A stretch of DNA of 56,457 bases. It comes from Alphaproteobacteria bacterium. GTDB lineage: Bacteria; Pseudomonadota; Alphaproteobacteria; CAAHEQ01; UBA3637. The DNA is taken from NCBI GenBank assembly GCA_015062385.1, contig SUUT01000009.1, positions 1 through 56,457 of the forward strand. The letters are read 5' to 3'. The notes under the pieces were generated by a model. That model worked only from the letters and a program-made list of their open reading frames with translations, made no database searches and was not told where the DNA came from. Shown here one piece after another: positions 41,750 through 51,177 of the stretch (position 1 is its first letter; every line of letters begins with the position of its first letter). Both the position numbers and the translations under genes were made by a program.

Positions 41750-43783
41750 ATGAGACGGGTATCGGATTTTGTGACAGCCATGACGGAAAAAGAACCGAAT
41801 TTGCCGTTATTGACGATTGTTGCTTTTATCGTTGGTGTTTTGGTCTATTTTAATTTGTCATTTGAGCCGTCTCTTGCTAAATTGACAGTTCCTTTTTGTG
41901 TGCTAGGAATTGTTTCTATTTTGCCTGTTTTTCGGGTAATTCGGTTGTTTTTATTGATACCATTATTTTTTGTATTCGGATTAATTGTTTGTACAATTCA
42001 TACAATGAATACGGATACAATGTTTTTACCATATCCGGTAGAACGGGTGTATGTGACAGGAGAAGTTTTGTCGGCTATGGGGGGACTAAACAATACGCAG
42101 GTTGTTGTTACATTAAAGTCGGTTCAAAAAGAACATTCAGGGTATAAAAAAGATGTTTTTTCGGCAAATGATTTGCCTCAAAAAGCACGATTGATTATTG
42201 TTGATGAAATTTCAGAATTGCAAAAAGGAGATGTTGTTTCCGGATTTGTTTATTTATTATCTCCGCCGAGTTTACCCATAACGCCGTTTGGGTATAATGA
42301 GGCTCGAACTTTTTTTTATGAAGGTATCGGAGCAAAAGGGGTATTGCAATATCCTGTTGTTCAAAAAGGGAAACAACCGGAACAGTCTTGTTTTGAAACA
42401 ATTATTTCTTCCGTAGAGAGAATGATACGTCAAAAGATAAATCAGAATATTGAATTTGAAAATCAAGGGATAGCCGAAGCTCTCGTTTTGGGAAATACCC
42501 GCTATGTTACTACATCTTCTAAACTGCTTTACAGAGATTTAGGTCTATCGCATATTTTATCTGTTTCCGGTTTTCATATCGGATTAATCGCTTTTTTAGT
42601 GTTTGGTTTTATTCGATTGGGTTTGAGTTTGTTGCCTGAAATTTTTTCGGCTATTTGGGGTAAACGAATTGCTGTTCTGTTTGCCTTGGTTGTCAGTGGA
42701 TTTTATGTGTTTCTTTCAGGGGCACATCCGCCGGCAATTAGGGCGTTTATTATGGTTGGTGGGGCTTTGATTGCAGTGTTTTTTGATAAACGGGCTTTGT
42801 CTATTCGAAGTTTGTTTGTTGCTGCTTTTTTAATTTTGTGTTATGAGCCGGTTTTATTGATGTCTGTCAGTTTTCAGCTTTCTTTTATCGCTGTTTTGTG
42901 TTTAGTCGGTATTTGCTCTGTTGGCAAGAAATTTCTTCAAAAGCGTTCGGTAAGTGTTAAAATTATTTTTTCGATATTGTTGTTTTGCTTTTTTAATTTT
43001 TGTGTAACTGTGGTAACAGCCCCGTTTGTTGCGTATGCCTTTCATCAGTTGCCACTTTATGCCGTTTTGGGTAATTTGTTATTAAGTTCAGTGTTTGCGT
43101 GGGCAATTATTCCGATTTTGTTCGGAGCGGTTGTCTTTATTGCAACGCCGATAGCCGATTGGTTGTTTTATGGAGTGGATATTTTATTGAACTTTGTTCG
43201 ATGGGTTGGTATGCCGATAACTTTATGGCCGAATGCAAGTATATATGTGCCGTATTTTGAAGCCTGGGGTTTGGTTGTTTGGACATTTGGACTGATTGGA
43301 TTCGTTTTGTTTTATGGTAAAATCAGATGGTTGTTTTTGGGAGGTATGTTTTTATTTTTAATTGCTTTTTATGATATTGAAAAACCAACGGCATTAATCG
43401 GTGACGGAGGGCAGTTTATAAGTGTCAAACAAGGTAAGATTTATTATGAGACGGAAAGTTTATATCATAAGCAATTACATCAAGCATTATTGGGATATGT
43501 TGATTTTGACAAATATCGGATAAAACCGATTTCGTTGTTATCTTCTTCTGTTGTCGGATTTGATGAAAATACGTGTCAGGATGCATTGTTTTCCGTTCAA
43601 AGAAATAAACAGATGAATTTGTGTCCTCGCTTGATTACGCCACAACAAATACGGCGTTGGCAGACGGTTTTGCTTTATTTAAAGTCGGATGATTCGTTTA
43701 AAATCAAATTAGGGTGTGAAACAAATAAAGACAGACCTTGGGGATGTGTGTGTCCTGTTTTTTCTTATAAGAATTTTTTTTAG
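41750..43783 (+). CDS. comEC: ComEC/Rec2-family DNA uptake channel, without metallo-beta-lactamase domain
   Basis: 677 residues. The N-terminal DUF4131-like part with two to three membrane segments is followed by a soluble OB-like region (PVERVYVTGEVLSAMGG), then the competence core from about residue 240 (GLSHILSVSGFHIGLIAFL, FYVFLSGAHPPAIRAFIM) with about ten helices. The C-terminal metallo-beta-lactamase domain of long ComEC is missing; only a short remnant (ALIGDGGQFISVKQGK) is present, as in many Alphaproteobacteria. It would pass single-stranded DNA across the inner membrane. Competence in this organism is not shown by anything else in the window. Confidence 0.88.
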   Translation: MRRVSDFVTAMTEKEPNLPLLTIVAFIVGVLVYFNLSFEPSLAKLTVPFCVLGIVSILPVFRVIRLFLLIPLFFVFGLIVCTIHTMNTDTMFLPYPVERVYVTGEVLSAMGGLNNTQVVVTLKSVQKEHSGYKKDVFSANDLPQKARLIIVDEISELQKGDVVSGFVYLLSPPSLPITPFGYNEARTFFYEGIGAKGVLQYPVVQKGKQPEQSCFETIISSVERMIRQKINQNIEFENQGIAEALVLGNTRYVTTSSKLLYRDLGLSHILSVSGFHIGLIAFLVFGFIRLGLSLLPEIFSAIWGKRIAVLFALVVSGFYVFLSGAHPPAIRAFIMVGGALIAVFFDKRALSIRSLFVAAFLILCYEPVLLMSVSFQLSFIAVLCLVGICSVGKKFLQKRSVSVKIIFSILLFCFFNFCVTVVTAPFVAYAFHQLPLYAVLGNLLLSSVFAWAIIPILFGAVVFIATPIADWLFYGVDILLNFVRWVGMPITLWPNASIYVPYFEAWGLVVWTFGLIGFVLFYGKIRWLFLGGMFLFLIAFYDIEKPTALIGDGGQFISVKQGKIYYETESLYHKQLHQALLGYVDFDKYRIKPISLLSSSVVGFDENTCQDALFSVQRNKQMNLCPRLITPQQIRRWQTVLLYLKSDDSFKIKLGCETNKDRPWGCVCPVFSYKNFF

Positions 43784-43853
43784 TTGTTTTTTAAAACCCA
43801 AGGAGATACGGTTTTTGCTTGATTTTTCATTTAAAGCGGTTTAAAATGCCGTT

Positions 43854-44180
43854 ATGAAAAAATTATTTTTATTGAGTTTTTGCATGGTGTTGTCGGCTTG
43901 TTCTACGCAACAGGATGTTTTTAAGGGACGGGAACGGATGCCTGTTCAATCGCATCATTTTTTAACAGGACAGACTCAAAAAGCAGTTAAAACGGCCTTG
44001 GGCAATCCTCATGTGCAACGAACGGAAGAACCCTATTGTTTATGGATATATAATCAGGATAACTGTTCTGTTTTGGTTTATTTTAATGGAAAGAAACGGG
44101 TGGATTATGCAGAAGCTCGGGGAGAATGTAAACGTTTAACGGCATTATATCGGTTACCGGAAAAAGAAAGGAAAGGATAA
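43854..44180 (+). CDS. SmpA/BamE-like small lipoprotein
   Basis: 108 residues. Signal peptide MKKLFLLSFCMVLSAC with lipobox LSAC. The mature domain carries the family pattern of BamE-like folds: LTGQTQKAVKTALGNPHVQR, then PYCLWIYNQDNCSVLVYF. A small lipoprotein of the outer membrane, possibly assisting membrane-protein assembly, but the similarity is at fold level and the true function is open. It ends 2 bp before hisS and is likely co-transcribed with it. Confidence 0.7.
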   Translation: MKKLFLLSFCMVLSACSTQQDVFKGRERMPVQSHHFLTGQTQKAVKTALGNPHVQRTEEPYCLWIYNQDNCSVLVYFNGKKRVDYAEARGECKRLTALYRLPEKERKG

Positions 44181-44182
44181 AA

Positions 44183-45541
44183 ATGGCACAAAAAGTGACA
44201 CCACGTATTTTATCAGGATTTATGGAGTTGTTGCCGGAAGAACAACTTGTTTTTGATAGAATGAAACAAATTATTGCAAATACATACGAATCATTTGGTT
44301 TTGTTGCTTTAGATACACCGGTTTTAGAGTTGTCTGAAATTTTGCTTGCCAAAGCGGGTGGAGAAACTGAAAAACAAATTTACCGATTTACAAAAGGTGA
44401 TACGGATATGTGTATGCGGTTTGATTTAACCGTTCCATTGTCACGATATGTGGCTCAACACCAAAATGAATTGGCATTTCCGTTCAGACGTTATCAAATT
44501 TCGAAATCATATCGAGGTGAACGTCCTCAACGTGGTCGTTTTCGGGAGTTTTATCAGGCAGACATTGATATTGTCGGTAGTGAAAAATTGTCGATTTTAT
44601 ATGATGCCGAAATTCCCAGTATTATTTATCGGGTGTTAACAAAATTGGGCTTGAAACGATTCCACATTCGTATGAATAATCGTAAATTATTACAGGGATT
44701 CTATGAACACATTGGATTAAGTGAACAATCTGCTGAAATTTTAAGAATTATTGATAAAACGGATAAAATCGGGGAAGATAACGTTCGGTTATGTTTGTCT
44801 GATTTGGGAATTAATGCTGACTTGATTACACGAGTGTTGTCATTTGCTCAAATCAAAGGTTCTGTGGCAGAAGTTTTATCACAATTGGGAGCGTTAGACA
44901 TTGATAATGCAACTTATCAGTTGGGATTGTCCGAATTGCGAATGGTAACAAATGCATTGAACAGTATGGGTGTTCCGGAAACAAATTTTTTGATTGATTT
45001 GCGGATTACGCGTGGATTGGATTACTATACCGGAACGGTTTATGAAACGTTTGCCGATGATTTTCCGTCTTGGGGATCAATTTGTTCTGGAGGTAGATAT
45101 GATAATTTAGCTGGTTTTTATACGGACAGAAAATTGCCCGGAGTGGGTATGAGTATAGGATTAACCCGTTTTTTTGATGTGTTGAAAGCACAAGGATTAT
45201 TAAATATGGGTCCTAAAACACCGGCATCCGTATTGGTTATTCCGATGAGTGAAAAAGAATCTTCTTTAGCTTTGCAAATTGGGCAGATATTAAGACAAGA
45301 TGGTATTAAAACAGATGTTTTGGGATCAGATACAAAGTTTAAAAACAAAATGGTATATGCCAATAAATTGGGAGTTCCATATGTTGTGATTTTAGGTGAA
45401 AGCGAAATGCAAAACCAAACGGCTGTTTTAAAAGATATGGCTCGTGGGGAACAGCAAACGGTAGCGTTGGATAAATTAGCTCCGGCAATTCGATTGCTTC
45501 AGAATTTAGAACCGCTCTTACCTGTTATTAAAGATTGTTAA
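44183..45541 (+). CDS. hisS: Histidyl-tRNA synthetase
   Basis: 452 residues. Class II synthetase charging tRNA-His. Motif 2 in SYRGERPQRGRFREFYQADI, histidine-specific loops in GLDYYTGTVYETF and CSGGRYDNLAGFY, and motif 3 in GVGMSIGLTRFF. The C-terminal anticodon-binding domain starts near residue 345 (PASVLVIPMSEKE). AAAGGA before the ATG. A strong terminator follows directly. Confidence 0.97.
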   Translation: MAQKVTPRILSGFMELLPEEQLVFDRMKQIIANTYESFGFVALDTPVLELSEILLAKAGGETEKQIYRFTKGDTDMCMRFDLTVPLSRYVAQHQNELAFPFRRYQISKSYRGERPQRGRFREFYQADIDIVGSEKLSILYDAEIPSIIYRVLTKLGLKRFHIRMNNRKLLQGFYEHIGLSEQSAEILRIIDKTDKIGEDNVRLCLSDLGINADLITRVLSFAQIKGSVAEVLSQLGALDIDNATYQLGLSELRMVTNALNSMGVPETNFLIDLRITRGLDYYTGTVYETFADDFPSWGSICSGGRYDNLAGFYTDRKLPGVGMSIGLTRFFDVLKAQGLLNMGPKTPASVLVIPMSEKESSLALQIGQILRQDGIKTDVLGSDTKFKNKMVYANKLGVPYVVILGESEMQNQTAVLKDMARGEQQTVALDKLAPAIRLLQNLEPLLPVIKDC

Positions 45542-45543
45542 TT

Positions 45544-45577
45544 AAAAAAACGGACAGATTTTGTCCGTTTTTTTAGA
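45544..45577 (+). terminator. Intrinsic terminator after hisS
   Basis: AAACGGACA pairs with TGTCCGTTT around a 5-base loop, followed by a T run, right after the hisS stop. Confidence 0.88.
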
Positions 45578-45767
45578 ATTTAATGTAGTGCTTCTAATGT
45601 AAACAGACGGGGCTAGATAATTTACTTTGCTATGTGAGAGGATGTAATATGTTAAACCATAGTGTGAGGTTTGAAACGGTTAATGTTGCTTGTATTGGTA
45701 AAGGAAGTTTATGATTGCATATTTTAAAAAATTGTATTAAAGTTCAAACAAAAGGAAAAAGGTATCA

Positions 45768-46877
45768 ATGCGGATTTTAATATACAAAAAAAATAAGTTA
45801 ATTGGAACAAGTGGTGGAATTGAAAAGGTTATTTCTTGGTTCTCGGGAGCATTAAGCAAGCAGGGTCATGAGGTTTTTGTTGTAACACGGGATGTTCAAA
45901 AAGGAGACTTGTTTTATCCTTTATTGCCAGAAGTAAAATTTCAACAGTTACCGATTGTGTTTCCCAAATGGCGTAAATTAATCGGAAAAGTATTTAAACA
46001 GATATTGCCGTATTTCAATCAGGATGCTTATGTGCAAAAAGCAATTAATCAATATTTTTCGATTATACAGCCGAATGTTATTATTGCAACGGGTGTTTCG
46101 GATTTTATAGATGTGTGTAAATATACGGGGGGGGGGCATATTTGTAAAAAGTTTATTCAAATTCATAATAATCCTAAAACCGCCTTAAAGAAAAGAAAGA
46201 AAAAATTATATCAACGGCTTTTTCAATATGCAGATGGAATACAGGTATTATTGCCGTCTTTTGTTTCTGCTGTCCGCACATATTATTCCGGACAAATAAG
46301 TGTTATCGGTAATACAGTTCTTAAAAACGATATTCAGACAGCACGCCAAAATATAATTATTTATGTTGGAAGGGTAGAGCCCAGTAAGCGACAACATTTG
46401 TTGATAGAGGCTTTTGCTCAAATTCATTTAAAATATCCGGATTGGAAAGTACATTTTTGGGGAGAAATTAATGTGCCGGACTATTATCAAAAATGCATTT
46501 CTTTAATTCGGCAATATAATTTAAAAGAGTGTGTTCTATTTAAAGGGCGAACGCAACAAATGTCACAAGAATTGGCAAAGGCCTCAATTTGTGCATTTCC
46601 AAGTGCAGCGGAAGGATTTGGTTTAGCTTTGGCAGAATCTATGTCGGCAGGATTACCGAGTGTCGGATTTCGTGAATCTATCGGTGTTAATGAACTGATT
46701 CATCATAATCATAATGGATTATTGGCAACTGATTTAAGAGATTTCGTCGATTGTTTGGAAAAATTAATAGTCAATGAAGATTTGCGAGTACGATTAGGTA
46801 ATAATGCCCGAATAATTTCAGAACAGTATAGTTCAGATAAAATATTAAATGCTTGGTTAAATCTAATTGAGAAATAA
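45768..46877 (+). CDS. Family 4 glycosyltransferase, candidate phase-variable
   Basis: 369 residues. GT-B fold with the C-terminal GT4 part clear: IYVGRVEPSKRQHLLIEAFA (about 200-219), FKGRTQQMSQELAKASICAF and SAAEGFGLALAESMSAGLPS, including the E-x7-E motif. The N-terminal acceptor domain has SGGIEKVISWFSGALSKQGH. Ten consecutive G at 46127-46136 encode part of TGGGH at about residues 120-124; gain or loss of one G shifts the frame to an early stop, so expression may switch on and off. The gene reads in frame as given. First of a surface-polysaccharide cluster with glf and a GT2. Confidence 0.88.
   Translation: MRILIYKKNKLIGTSGGIEKVISWFSGALSKQGHEVFVVTRDVQKGDLFYPLLPEVKFQQLPIVFPKWRKLIGKVFKQILPYFNQDAYVQKAINQYFSIIQPNVIIATGVSDFIDVCKYTGGGHICKKFIQIHNNPKTALKKRKKKLYQRLFQYADGIQVLLPSFVSAVRTYYSGQISVIGNTVLKNDIQTARQNIIIYVGRVEPSKRQHLLIEAFAQIHLKYPDWKVHFWGEINVPDYYQKCISLIRQYNLKECVLFKGRTQQMSQELAKASICAFPSAAEGFGLALAESMSAGLPSVGFRESIGVNELIHHNHNGLLATDLRDFVDCLEKLIVNEDLRVRLGNNARIISEQYSSDKILNAWLNLIEK
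46127..46136 (+). repeat. Poly-G tract of ten in a glycosyltransferase gene
   Basis: Ten G in a row within the coding sequence of the GT4 gene, the longest G run seen in this AT-rich window. Reading forward with one extra G gives a TAA four codons later; with one fewer, a TAA also appears within about 20 codons. This is the form of a slipped-strand contingency locus. Confidence 0.85.
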
Positions 46878-46981
46878 ATTTAACTTAAATATCAAATAAA
46901 AAGAATAAATTTTACTTCATTGTTTATCATAATAGAGTATGTTAAAATTTTTTATATTTTAATTTTAGCAAAGGATAATCA

Positions 46982-48106
46982 ATGCAAGAAAAGATTAAAA
47001 ATTTAATAGTAGGATGTGGATTTTCGGGGGCAACATTGGCCTATAAGATTGCAACGGAACTTAACGAACCGGTGACAATTATTGATACAAAAAATCATAT
47101 TGGTGGAAATTGTTATGACTATACGGATGAAACAGGCGTTTGTGTTCATCAATACGGAACACATATTTTTCATACGAATTTAAAAGATGTATGGGACTTT
47201 GTCAGTCAATTTACAAAATGGAATCCGTATATGCATGAAGTTCGGGGATATATTGATGGGCAGGAGGTTCCCATTCCGTTTAATTTAAACTCTATTCATC
47301 AGGTTTTTCCTAAAAGCATTGCTGATAAACTGGAAGAAAAATTAATTTCACGTTTTGGTTTTAATGTAAAAGTTCCGATTTTGGAATTACGCAAAGTCGG
47401 AGATGAAGATTTGACCTTTTTGGCTGATTATATTTATGAAAAAGTATTTTTGCATTATACGTTAAAACAATGGGGTATGAAACCGGAAGAGTTAGATCCG
47501 GCCGTAACGGGACGTGTCCCTGTTTATATCAGTCGAGATAACCGTTATTTTCAAGATACTTATCAAGGAATACCATTAAACGGTTATACGCCGGTTATTG
47601 AAAAAATGCTTGCACATCCGTTGATTACGGTTCAATTAAATACAGATTTTAACCAAATAAAAGAGACTGTATCATACGAAAGATTATTTTATACGGGTCC
47701 GATTGATGAATTTTTCAATTACGAATTGGGCGAATTGCCATATCGCAGTTTAAAGTTTGATTTTGTGACATTTGATAAGCCTTATTTCCAATCCGGTTCG
47801 GTTATCAATTATCCGAATAATTACACATTTACCCGAATTGGAGAATATAAATACTTTTTGGATGACAAAACCGACAAAACGGTTGTGTCTTTTGAATATC
47901 CGCAAGCCTTTGAATTGGGTAAAAATGAACGATATTATCCCATTGTAAAAGATGAAAACCAGACTTTATATAATCGGTATTTGGAAGAAGCAAATAGTTT
48001 GTCGAATGTTTACTTTTTAGGTCGGTTGGGTGATTATAAATACTATGATATGGACAAGGCAATTGCTCGTGCATTGGCTTTGTTTGAAGAAATTAAAGGT
48101 CGGTAG
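46982..48106 (+). CDS. glf: UDP-galactopyranose mutase
   Basis: 374 residues. Flavoenzyme interconverting UDP-galactopyranose and UDP-galactofuranose, the donor for Galf in surface polysaccharides. N-terminal FAD-binding GxGxxG in VGCGFSGATLAYKI, then HIGGNCYDY and YGTHIFHTN typical of Glf. The arginines expected at the active site fit PVYISRDNRYF and THIFHTN contexts. AAAGGA precedes the ATG. The next glycosyltransferase starts immediately after its stop, so both are in one operon. Confidence 0.95.
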   Translation: MQEKIKNLIVGCGFSGATLAYKIATELNEPVTIIDTKNHIGGNCYDYTDETGVCVHQYGTHIFHTNLKDVWDFVSQFTKWNPYMHEVRGYIDGQEVPIPFNLNSIHQVFPKSIADKLEEKLISRFGFNVKVPILELRKVGDEDLTFLADYIYEKVFLHYTLKQWGMKPEELDPAVTGRVPVYISRDNRYFQDTYQGIPLNGYTPVIEKMLAHPLITVQLNTDFNQIKETVSYERLFYTGPIDEFFNYELGELPYRSLKFDFVTFDKPYFQSGSVINYPNNYTFTRIGEYKYFLDDKTDKTVVSFEYPQAFELGKNERYYPIVKDENQTLYNRYLEEANSLSNVYFLGRLGDYKYYDMDKAIARALALFEEIKGR

Positions 48107-49213
48107 ATGACTGTTTCTCCGAAAATATCCGTTATTGTGCCGATTTATGGTGTAGAAAAATATTTGTGTCAATGTGTGGACAGCATATTGGCACAAACAT
48201 TAACGGATATTGAAATTATTTTGGTTGATGACGGATCAAAAGATAGATGTCCCGAAATTGTAGATGAATATGCAAAAAAAGATTCTCGGATTGTTGCTGT
48301 GCATCAGGAAAATGGTGGGTATGGACGTGCCGTTAATCATGGAATTGAATTGGCAAAAGGCGAATATATTGGTATTGTTGAACCGGATGATTGGATTTTT
48401 CCGAATATGTATGAAACATTATATACTGATGCAAAAAAGTATGATGTTGATGTTGTTAAAGGAACGTATAATGAATTTTTTGATTGCGAATCAGGAGAAG
48501 GATATATACAAATCAGTTCGGAAACGGAAAATATTCAACCCTTAGAAAATCCATTTACTATTTATGATTATTCTATGCCGTTATTAAATCATGCCAGTAT
48601 TTGGACGGGTATTTATCGGTTGTCTTTCATTAAGAAAAATAAGATTCGGGTTTTTGAAAAAAATAAAGGTCGATATGCCGATCAAAATTGGCGGTACGAA
48701 ACCTTAATTCTTGCTGATAAAATTTATTGGGAAGATAACCCATTCTATAATTATCGGTTAACAAATGAAAATGCATCTTCTTTCAAAAAAAATAATCCGG
48801 ATGATGTTTTTGATGTTTATAGCTCATTGGATTCGTTTTTTGTAAGGTATCCCGAAAGGTATAAACAGGTGCAAGATGTTTATTATTATGGGCTTTTTCG
48901 ACATTTGTTTTGGAATTTAAATCGGGTTGAATCGAAATACAGATTGTATTTGTTTAAAAGAATGCATATTGTTTTTAGAAAAATGGATAAATCGGTTGTG
49001 TTAAAATCTAATCTGTTTTCACCAAAAGAAAAAATAACGTTTCAACGGTTGTATAGGAAAACGTATTTGTTGGAAATTTTATCAAAATCAGCAGTTGAAT
49101 GGTGTTTTTCAATGAAAAATTCCGATTGTCGACAATATAAAGTTATTAAATTATTTGGTGTTTCCTTTCGTTTTAAGAAAAAGAAAAAAAGATTAAAAAT
49201 TAAAGTTATTTAA
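48107..49213 (+). CDS. Family 2 glycosyltransferase
   Basis: 368 residues. GT-A fold: ISVIVPIYGVEKYLCQCVDS and IILVDDGSKDRCPEI at the N-terminus, NGGYGRAVNHGIELAKGEY, and the metal-binding EPDDWIFP. The C-terminal half is less conserved and ends in a very basic stretch (RFKKKKKRLKIK), possibly membrane-associating. Directly abuts glf, so it is a candidate galactofuranosyl- or other hexosyltransferase acting on the same polysaccharide; the donor is inferred from the neighbour only. Confidence 0.9.
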   Translation: MTVSPKISVIVPIYGVEKYLCQCVDSILAQTLTDIEIILVDDGSKDRCPEIVDEYAKKDSRIVAVHQENGGYGRAVNHGIELAKGEYIGIVEPDDWIFPNMYETLYTDAKKYDVDVVKGTYNEFFDCESGEGYIQISSETENIQPLENPFTIYDYSMPLLNHASIWTGIYRLSFIKKNKIRVFEKNKGRYADQNWRYETLILADKIYWEDNPFYNYRLTNENASSFKKNNPDDVFDVYSSLDSFFVRYPERYKQVQDVYYYGLFRHLFWNLNRVESKYRLYLFKRMHIVFRKMDKSVVLKSNLFSPKEKITFQRLYRKTYLLEILSKSAVEWCFSMKNSDCRQYKVIKLFGVSFRFKKKKKRLKIKVI

Positions 49214-49327
49214 GGCGCCAAATATAACATTGCTCATTTGCGTGGGGTGTGACGGATAATTCAATCCAGTTGTGAAACTTTGGAATTTATGAACGAAATT
49301 CGAATGTTTGTCTTTGTTTGTGGACAA

Positions 49328-50134
49328 TTATTTTAAAAAAGATGAAAGTGTGACGGGAACGGGCAAAAGTTGCCATTGATTGTCAAACGGGAAATGTGTT
49401 TTGATGAATTTTCGGGGATTTGCATCAAAATAATCGTTATTTAAAGATTTTCCTTTTGTTAATTCTTGAATGTTTGGGGTTTTTTGTTCTCGTTTTTGTA
49501 ATAGTTTTTCCATGGCACGATTGTTCCGAATTTCCTTTGCTGTATAGGCTCGATCTTCATTGTGCATCCAATAAGTATCAACAAGCATCCATTGATTATC
49601 CACTTTGACGGCATTCCAAGCAGCTTCATACTTCTGCATATCATAATTAGGAATGAGCCCTGTTTGTTGGAGGGCATGTGTAACGGTTTGCAATTTGGGA
49701 TTGCTTCTGCGTGGAGTTGTCACATATTTACCGGCATAACCTTCAATAATAACGGATTCTAACCCGGCAGTTTGACAAAGTTGATGATAGAGTTCTGCAT
49801 AATCAAAGCTTGTGCCCAGTCTGGTTTTTAAAATGTTTTGGGAAGACGGATAATCAGCTAGTATGTTTTTGTTGGTAGCTTCTTTGATTTTTTTGTCTGC
49901 ATATCCGTTTTTTTGGAATTGATAGGCGACATAAGCCGCTAAAATACGGGCCTTTTCCTTGTCTGTCTGCTTGTTGTTCGTGAGGGATTTTACAATGCTT
50001 TCGATGGATGATGCCTTGTTTAATGGTAATTTTTTTGCGATATTATCCAGTTGTGCATAATTAGTGGCGAAAACTGGTACTGAAAATGTGAGAATAATGA
50101 CAAAGTAAAAAACTTTTTTTAGTATTTTATGCAT
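49328..50134 (-). CDS. Secreted transglutaminase-like protein lacking catalytic residues
   Basis: 268 residues with a signal peptide (MHKILKKVFYFVIILTFSVP, cleavage near VFA/TNY). The middle (about 55-175) has the transglutaminase-like fold: KARILAAYVAYQFQKNGYA, then LGTSFDYAELYHQLCQTAGL where the family has G-x-C-x-x-Y-A, so the nucleophile Cys is Ser here. EAAWNAVKVDNQWMLVDTYW matches the family's HAWNxVxxxGxWxxxDxTW, with the catalytic His replaced by Ala; the Asp remains. It is therefore probably a non-catalytic binding protein. The C-terminal region resembles KY-type peptidases in layout (YFDANPRKFIKTHFPFDNQW). It follows the 50137 gene by 2 bp. Confidence 0.75.
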   Translation of the reverse strand: MHKILKKVFYFVIILTFSVPVFATNYAQLDNIAKKLPLNKASSIESIVKSLTNNKQTDKEKARILAAYVAYQFQKNGYADKKIKEATNKNILADYPSSQNILKTRLGTSFDYAELYHQLCQTAGLESVIIEGYAGKYVTTPRRSNPKLQTVTHALQQTGLIPNYDMQKYEAAWNAVKVDNQWMLVDTYWMHNEDRAYTAKEIRNNRAMEKLLQKREQKTPNIQELTKGKSLNNDYFDANPRKFIKTHFPFDNQWQLLPVPVTLSSFLK

Positions 50135-50136
50135 AT

Positions 50137-51027
50137 TTAATCCTTTGTGTTTACTTCAAAATTACGTTGCCAATGATGATATACCGGCTTGTGCAAAATT
50201 GTAGCTAAGTACATATTTGTTGGCAATACCTTTTCGAGGTGTTGCACAACTTGTTGTATGGTTGGATCCTGTTGATTGTTTTTTAATAGTTCTTGTGTTT
50301 TTTTACCGCTAAACAGGGCTAAAATACTTTGAGGTGTTTTTTTTGTTTCTCGAGTTTCATTGATAAGTACAATAGCTGTTAATGGTAGATTTTTGGATAG
50401 ACAAACATCCATCATCGTTTGCGGTTCTTCTGTTTGTGTAAAAGTATATTTGTGTTCCGGATGAAAGTAGCCGGGGATTTTGCTTCGAAAAATCCGTTCC
50501 CATAAATCTCTTATACTAATTAATTCTCCGACATGGGATAAAAAAGCATCTAATTCTTTTATTTGTTTGGCATGTTTTTTAATTTCATTTTTTGTAGTAT
50601 AAGAGGAGGTGGAGGTTTGATGGAAGATTGTTTTTCGGATGTTTTTTTGAATTGGTCCTAAATTCATCAGCGAGGTAAAACACTTTGGAAAAATTTGACG
50701 GGGAAAAACGTTTGTCAGGCATTCTCGGGCAAATTTGTAATCCTCTGCTTGTAGTGCCAAATCCATAAGAGTGTATCTGTTTTTGTCGTGTTTATATAGA
50801 AATGCTTTGAAAAACGGATTGATTTTTGTGCCATCTAATTCAACGGATAAATCGTCAAAGTGTCCGGATAATAAACGCATTTGTTTATATGTTTCCTCAT
50901 TGCGAGAAGCAAAATACCTTGCGAATGTAACAATTTCGGCATTGTTCCGAGCGGCATAAACCTCGTTTATCGGCATATCGGGATATGCGGCATGTATTAT
51001 TTTGATGTTTTCTTCCGGTTGGGTCAC
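50137..51027 (-). CDS. Helical protein of unknown function (ankyrin-like)
   Basis: 296 residues, no signal peptide and no membrane segment. Mostly helical, with stretches reminiscent of degenerate ankyrin repeats: NRYTLMDLALQAEDYKFARE and QTMMDVCLSKNLPLTAIVLI. Not recognised at family level. It is the first of a two-gene unit with the secreted transglutaminase-like protein (2 bp apart). GGAGG lies about 6 bases before the ATG. Confidence 0.65.
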   Translation of the reverse strand: MTQPEENIKIIHAAYPDMPINEVYAARNNAEIVTFARYFASRNEETYKQMRLLSGHFDDLSVELDGTKINPFFKAFLYKHDKNRYTLMDLALQAEDYKFARECLTNVFPRQIFPKCFTSLMNLGPIQKNIRKTIFHQTSTSSYTTKNEIKKHAKQIKELDAFLSHVGELISIRDLWERIFRSKIPGYFHPEHKYTFTQTEEPQTMMDVCLSKNLPLTAIVLINETRETKKTPQSILALFSGKKTQELLKNNQQDPTIQQVVQHLEKVLPTNMYLATILHKPVYHHWQRNFEVNTKD

Positions 51028-51177
51028 AATGCCTCCGTTTTGTTTGATAATCTCTTTATAAAAATACAGCTGTTTTAAAAAAATGTCAAGGGAGTTGAAT
51101 CCGTGCTTGAAAACGGATTTAAATTGTGCTAAGCATAAAAAAAGAGTGTGTTTAATTTAATTTTAAGGAGTAAAAAA

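Noticed and set aside
45578-45767. Short ORF of 21 codons at about 45650 with GAGAGGA upstream
   Set aside because: Too short, with no signal peptide or family pattern; reads MLNHSVRFETVNVACIGKGS and stops soon. Possibly chance.
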